From Cloeon dipterum (taxonomy: Eukaryota > Arthropoda > Insecta > Ephemeroptera > Baetidae), in the NCBI RefSeq assembly GCF_949628265.1, contig NC_088786.1:18807681-18871680 (forward strand): a stretch of DNA of 64,000 nt. Direction: 5' to 3'. Below are positions 61,901 to 64,000 of this stretch, piece by piece. The notes under the pieces are model-generated. The model ran no database searches and was not told the origin of the DNA. It saw only the letters and a program-made list of their open reading frames with translations. The position numbers were made by a program, and so were the translations under genes. Position 1 is the first letter of the stretch. Each line of letters starts with the position of its first letter.

Positions 61901-63751
61901 TATTTCATTCCAATGGAATTAATATTTTAACCTAGCTCTCTTAACGCAAATTTATTCTGCTTACAGCTATGCTGAGAGATCAGTCGGCAAGGTGGTATTC
62001 CAGGGTGGTGCCGTGACAAATTTGGTGGAGCATCCGACTCAGATGCGCGCGCCAACGGATCCATTGCGGCCTATCTACATGCCAGTCTTTCTGACCAAGA
62101 AGGAACGAAAGAAGATTCGGCGGCAAAATCGTCGGGAGACGTGGAAAGAGGAGCAGGAGAAGATCCGGCTTGGCCTGGAACCGGCACCGGAGCCCAAGCT
62201 GCGAATCACCAATCTGATGCGCGTGCTGGGCACTGAGGCCGTGCAGGATCCAACCAAGATCGAGGCGCACGTCCGCGAGCAGATGGCCAAGCGGCAGAAG
62301 GCGCACGAGGACGCCAACGCCGCCAGGAAGCTCACTCCTGAAGAGCGCAGGCTTAAGAAAATCAAGAAGATGAAGGAGGACACCACCCTTGGCGTGCAGG
62401 TTGCTGTTTTCAGGTGCATCAATCATCTTAATTTTTTTACAAAATTATCTTTTATAACTGCACAGAGTCAAGATAACAGAAAACTGCGTTATTTATTTAT
62501 TTTAAATGCTGTGCCCTTGTATTATCAAGCTTGTGACACTGGTTGTCTAGGGATGATTAGGAATAACTGAGTTAAACCGTGTCAGAACGGCCTTGGTGCC
62601 AGATGGGCGCCTTAGCCTGAGAGTAAGGCCTGTTCAAGCCTGCAGTTGCCCCAAATGGGAGCTTCCGCTAATTTGCTACTCTAGCTTCTACTGGCCGCAA
62701 TGCGTCGCCCAGAAGCCGGATACTAACTAACCCCTATTGCCAAATGGGCCATCAGGGTAGTTGTGTCCTCGAGTCTCCGTCACTGCCAGAAGGGCAAGTG
62801 CAAGGGAGTTAAGTAATTAATGAGAAGTTGAACTTACATTTAAGACAATCTCGGCATTAATTAAACTACTCTTATTTGTTGCACTCTTATTTATTATTGA
62901 AACTCACGTCTTGCCGTCTCTGCGGCTCTGTACAGAATGCTCATCACCTCTCCGCCACAGGGCGCAAGGAGGTGGCGATTAAATAAATTTAAGTGGGGGA
63001 GTAACTTTAATTCGCCGCTGCAAGCTTTTTACTTTTCAGTAAACAATGAAACTTTTCGACCAGAGAATTTTTGTGGGATTTGTAAGAAACAACCCATTTT
63101 TATATTTTTAATATAATGTGAACCGAAAATTCTTTAATTGTTAAAAAAGTGTTGAAACGAGTGGTAAGAAAATGCAACCTTGTTTAGACTTTTACTGGAT
63201 AATTAAATATCTTATATAATTTATTTTATAATCTGCAGAGTGAGAGACCTGAGCAACCCTTCGAAAAAATTCAAAGTGGAAACAAACGCCAAGCAGCTGT
63301 TCATGACTGGCACTGCAGTGATTTTCAAAGATTGCAATGTAATCATTGTTGAGGGCGGGCCGAAGCAAATGAAGAAGTACAAAAGGTAACAAATTCGCAA
63401 TTCTTAACCATAGATGTAATTTTGTAACTTAAATTTTTTAAGGTTGATGCTGAACCGAATTAAATGGGAAGAGGACAATATCAAGGATGGAGATGGCAAC
63501 GAAGTGCCTAACAAATGTGTGCTTGTTTGGGAGGTGAGCTAAATTTTCTCTTATATTTTTTTTGCAAAACTAATTTCTCATAATTGTTCCAGGGTTCGGA
63601 GAAGAGCAGGTCCTTTTCTGGCGACATTAAGTTCAAGTTATGCCCCACAGAGAGGGTCGCAAGAGAGCTGTTCAAGAAGCACAAAGTAGAACAGCACTGG
63701 GACTTGGCCTACAGTGGAGCTGTTTTGGAAACTGCTCAAGATGCTGGTTGA
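58985..63751 (+). CDS. Prp3: U4/U6 small nuclear ribonucleoprotein Prp3
   Basis: Prp3 binds U4/U6 snRNA with Prp4 and is needed to form the U4/U6.U5 tri-snRNP of the spliceosome. Exons are 58985-59129, 59268-59431, 59513-59680, 60219-60551, 60947-61293, 61967-62413, 63239-63385, 63443-63533 and 63593-63751, giving 666 residues, near the usual animal size (about 680). Order: N-terminal PWI domain (1-75), basic and Ala/Gly-rich spacer, PRP3 domain (about 260-530) with [46 protein letters not shown] and [10 protein letters not shown], then the C-terminal DUF1115-type domain (about 535-660) with [35 protein letters not shown] and KCVLVWEG. All blocks are intact. Confidence 0.97.
59681..60218 (+). 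other. Prp3 intron between exons 3 and 4
   Basis: A 538-bp intron, AT-rich, with no recognisable element. Confidence 0.8.
61294..61966 (+). other. Prp3 intron between exons 5 and 6
   Basis: A 673-bp AT-rich intron. I see no gene, repeat or structured RNA in it. Confidence 0.8.
62578..62815. repeat. Quasi-tandem array of five ~47-bp units in a Prp3 intron
   Basis: TGCC-type unit starts lie near 62,597, 62,647, 62,692, 62,738 and 62,784, spaced 50, 45, 46 and 46 bp. Four units open with a TGCC(A)nATGGG(C)-like core (for example TGCCAGATGGGCGCC and TGCCAAATGGGCC); the third is a diverged TGGCCGCAATGCGTCGCC. Between cores the units are mostly diverged. The block is clearly GC-richer than the surrounding intron, suggesting insertion. 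It may be the 3' UTR of a retroelement on the minus strand. Confidence 0.5.
62894..63030 (-). mobile_element. Possible retroelement ORF tail
   Basis: On the minus strand an open frame of about 40 codons ends at TAA (62,894-62,896). It includes the phrase [20 protein letters not shown]. It lies immediately upstream, in the same orientation, of the GC-rich 47-bp array, like a coding end followed by a 3' UTR. I cannot name the family, and chance is not excluded. Confidence 0.3.
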
Positions 63752-64000
63752 TTGTAAATACTACACGTTTATTTTTCCTTCATTTAGTGTCAGAGGCTCT
63801 TAAAGTTGTCCTTGTGAATATGCAATTTTTTTATTAATTTCTTGTACTATCATTTTTTATAAATATCTCAAAAGCATTAATAATTTCTGTTGAGCTCTGT
63901 CCATTAATTGGGTTAAGATAATTTCTGCTTTCAATCGTCTCCAAACTGAAACCACATTTATTTGTATTTGTGAGAATGAAGCCGACACAATGAAATGGAA
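63752..64000 (+). other. Prp3 3' UTR and downstream DNA
   Basis: AT-rich sequence after the Prp3 stop. No canonical AATAAA is seen; a TATAAA variant at about 63,858 is the best poly(A) signal. Nothing else is recognisable before the window ends. Confidence 0.5.

Noticed and set aside
1..64000. tRNA, rRNA, known microRNA or CRISPR array
   Set aside because: By eye I found no tRNA cloverleaf with A and B boxes, no familiar conserved insect microRNA sequence and no regularly spaced exact repeats. A tRNAscan or miRNA search could still find something I missed.

Overview
The window is nuclear DNA from an arthropod, most likely an insect. Every gene is split by short GT-AG introns in AT-rich spacers. 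One gene is a cuticle-type chitin deacetylase with a secreted peritrophin-A chitin-binding domain. The noncoding DNA is not CpG-depleted. I cannot name the species. No bacterial, viral or CRISPR features are visible.

Layout: 1-5,485 is upstream DNA holding an inverted-repeat element (about 2,547-4,734). From 5,486 to 50,049 (+) lies one very large gene, a Cda5-type (group IV) chitin deacetylase. Exon 1 carries little more than the signal peptide and is separated by a 34.6-kb intron from 19 clustered exons (40,178-50,049). These encode a chitin-binding domain, a long Thr/Pro/Gln/Ser-rich linker and a C-terminal polysaccharide deacetylase domain with all catalytic motifs. My spliced model is 1,458 residues and stays in frame through all 20 exons. 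Convergent to it on the minus strand (51,253-52,596) is Ebp2, a nucleolar 60S ribosome biogenesis factor (350 residues, 6 exons). A 3.7-kb spacer (52,597-56,332) contains two clusters of a degenerate TGCTCG/CGAGCA motif, a short-motif-rich AT block and one unresolved minus-strand exon candidate. Next on the plus strand is a compact seven-exon gene (56,333-58,016, 339 residues). Its C-terminus resembles SPATA22, the partner of MEIOB in meiotic recombination. The last gene is Prp3 (58,985-63,751, 666 residues, nine coding exons), a U4/U6 snRNP splicing factor. One Prp3 intron holds a GC-rich insertion with five quasi-tandem units of about 47 bp and a possible retroelement ORF tail.

The four genes do not form a pathway: one is extracellular (chitin matrix), one nucleolar, one meiotic and one spliceosomal. 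The points I consider most worth a second look are: the frame-neutral linker exons of Cda5; a Cda5 exon encoding a furin-like RRRRRRKR site; the SPATA22-like gene with an AG|GTAAG site inside its first intron; the two TGCTCG clusters; the 47-bp array; and three sets of previously duplicated sequence in or beside the giant intron. Exon boundaries were derived by hand from splice-site motifs and frame continuity. UTR ends and promoters are tentative.
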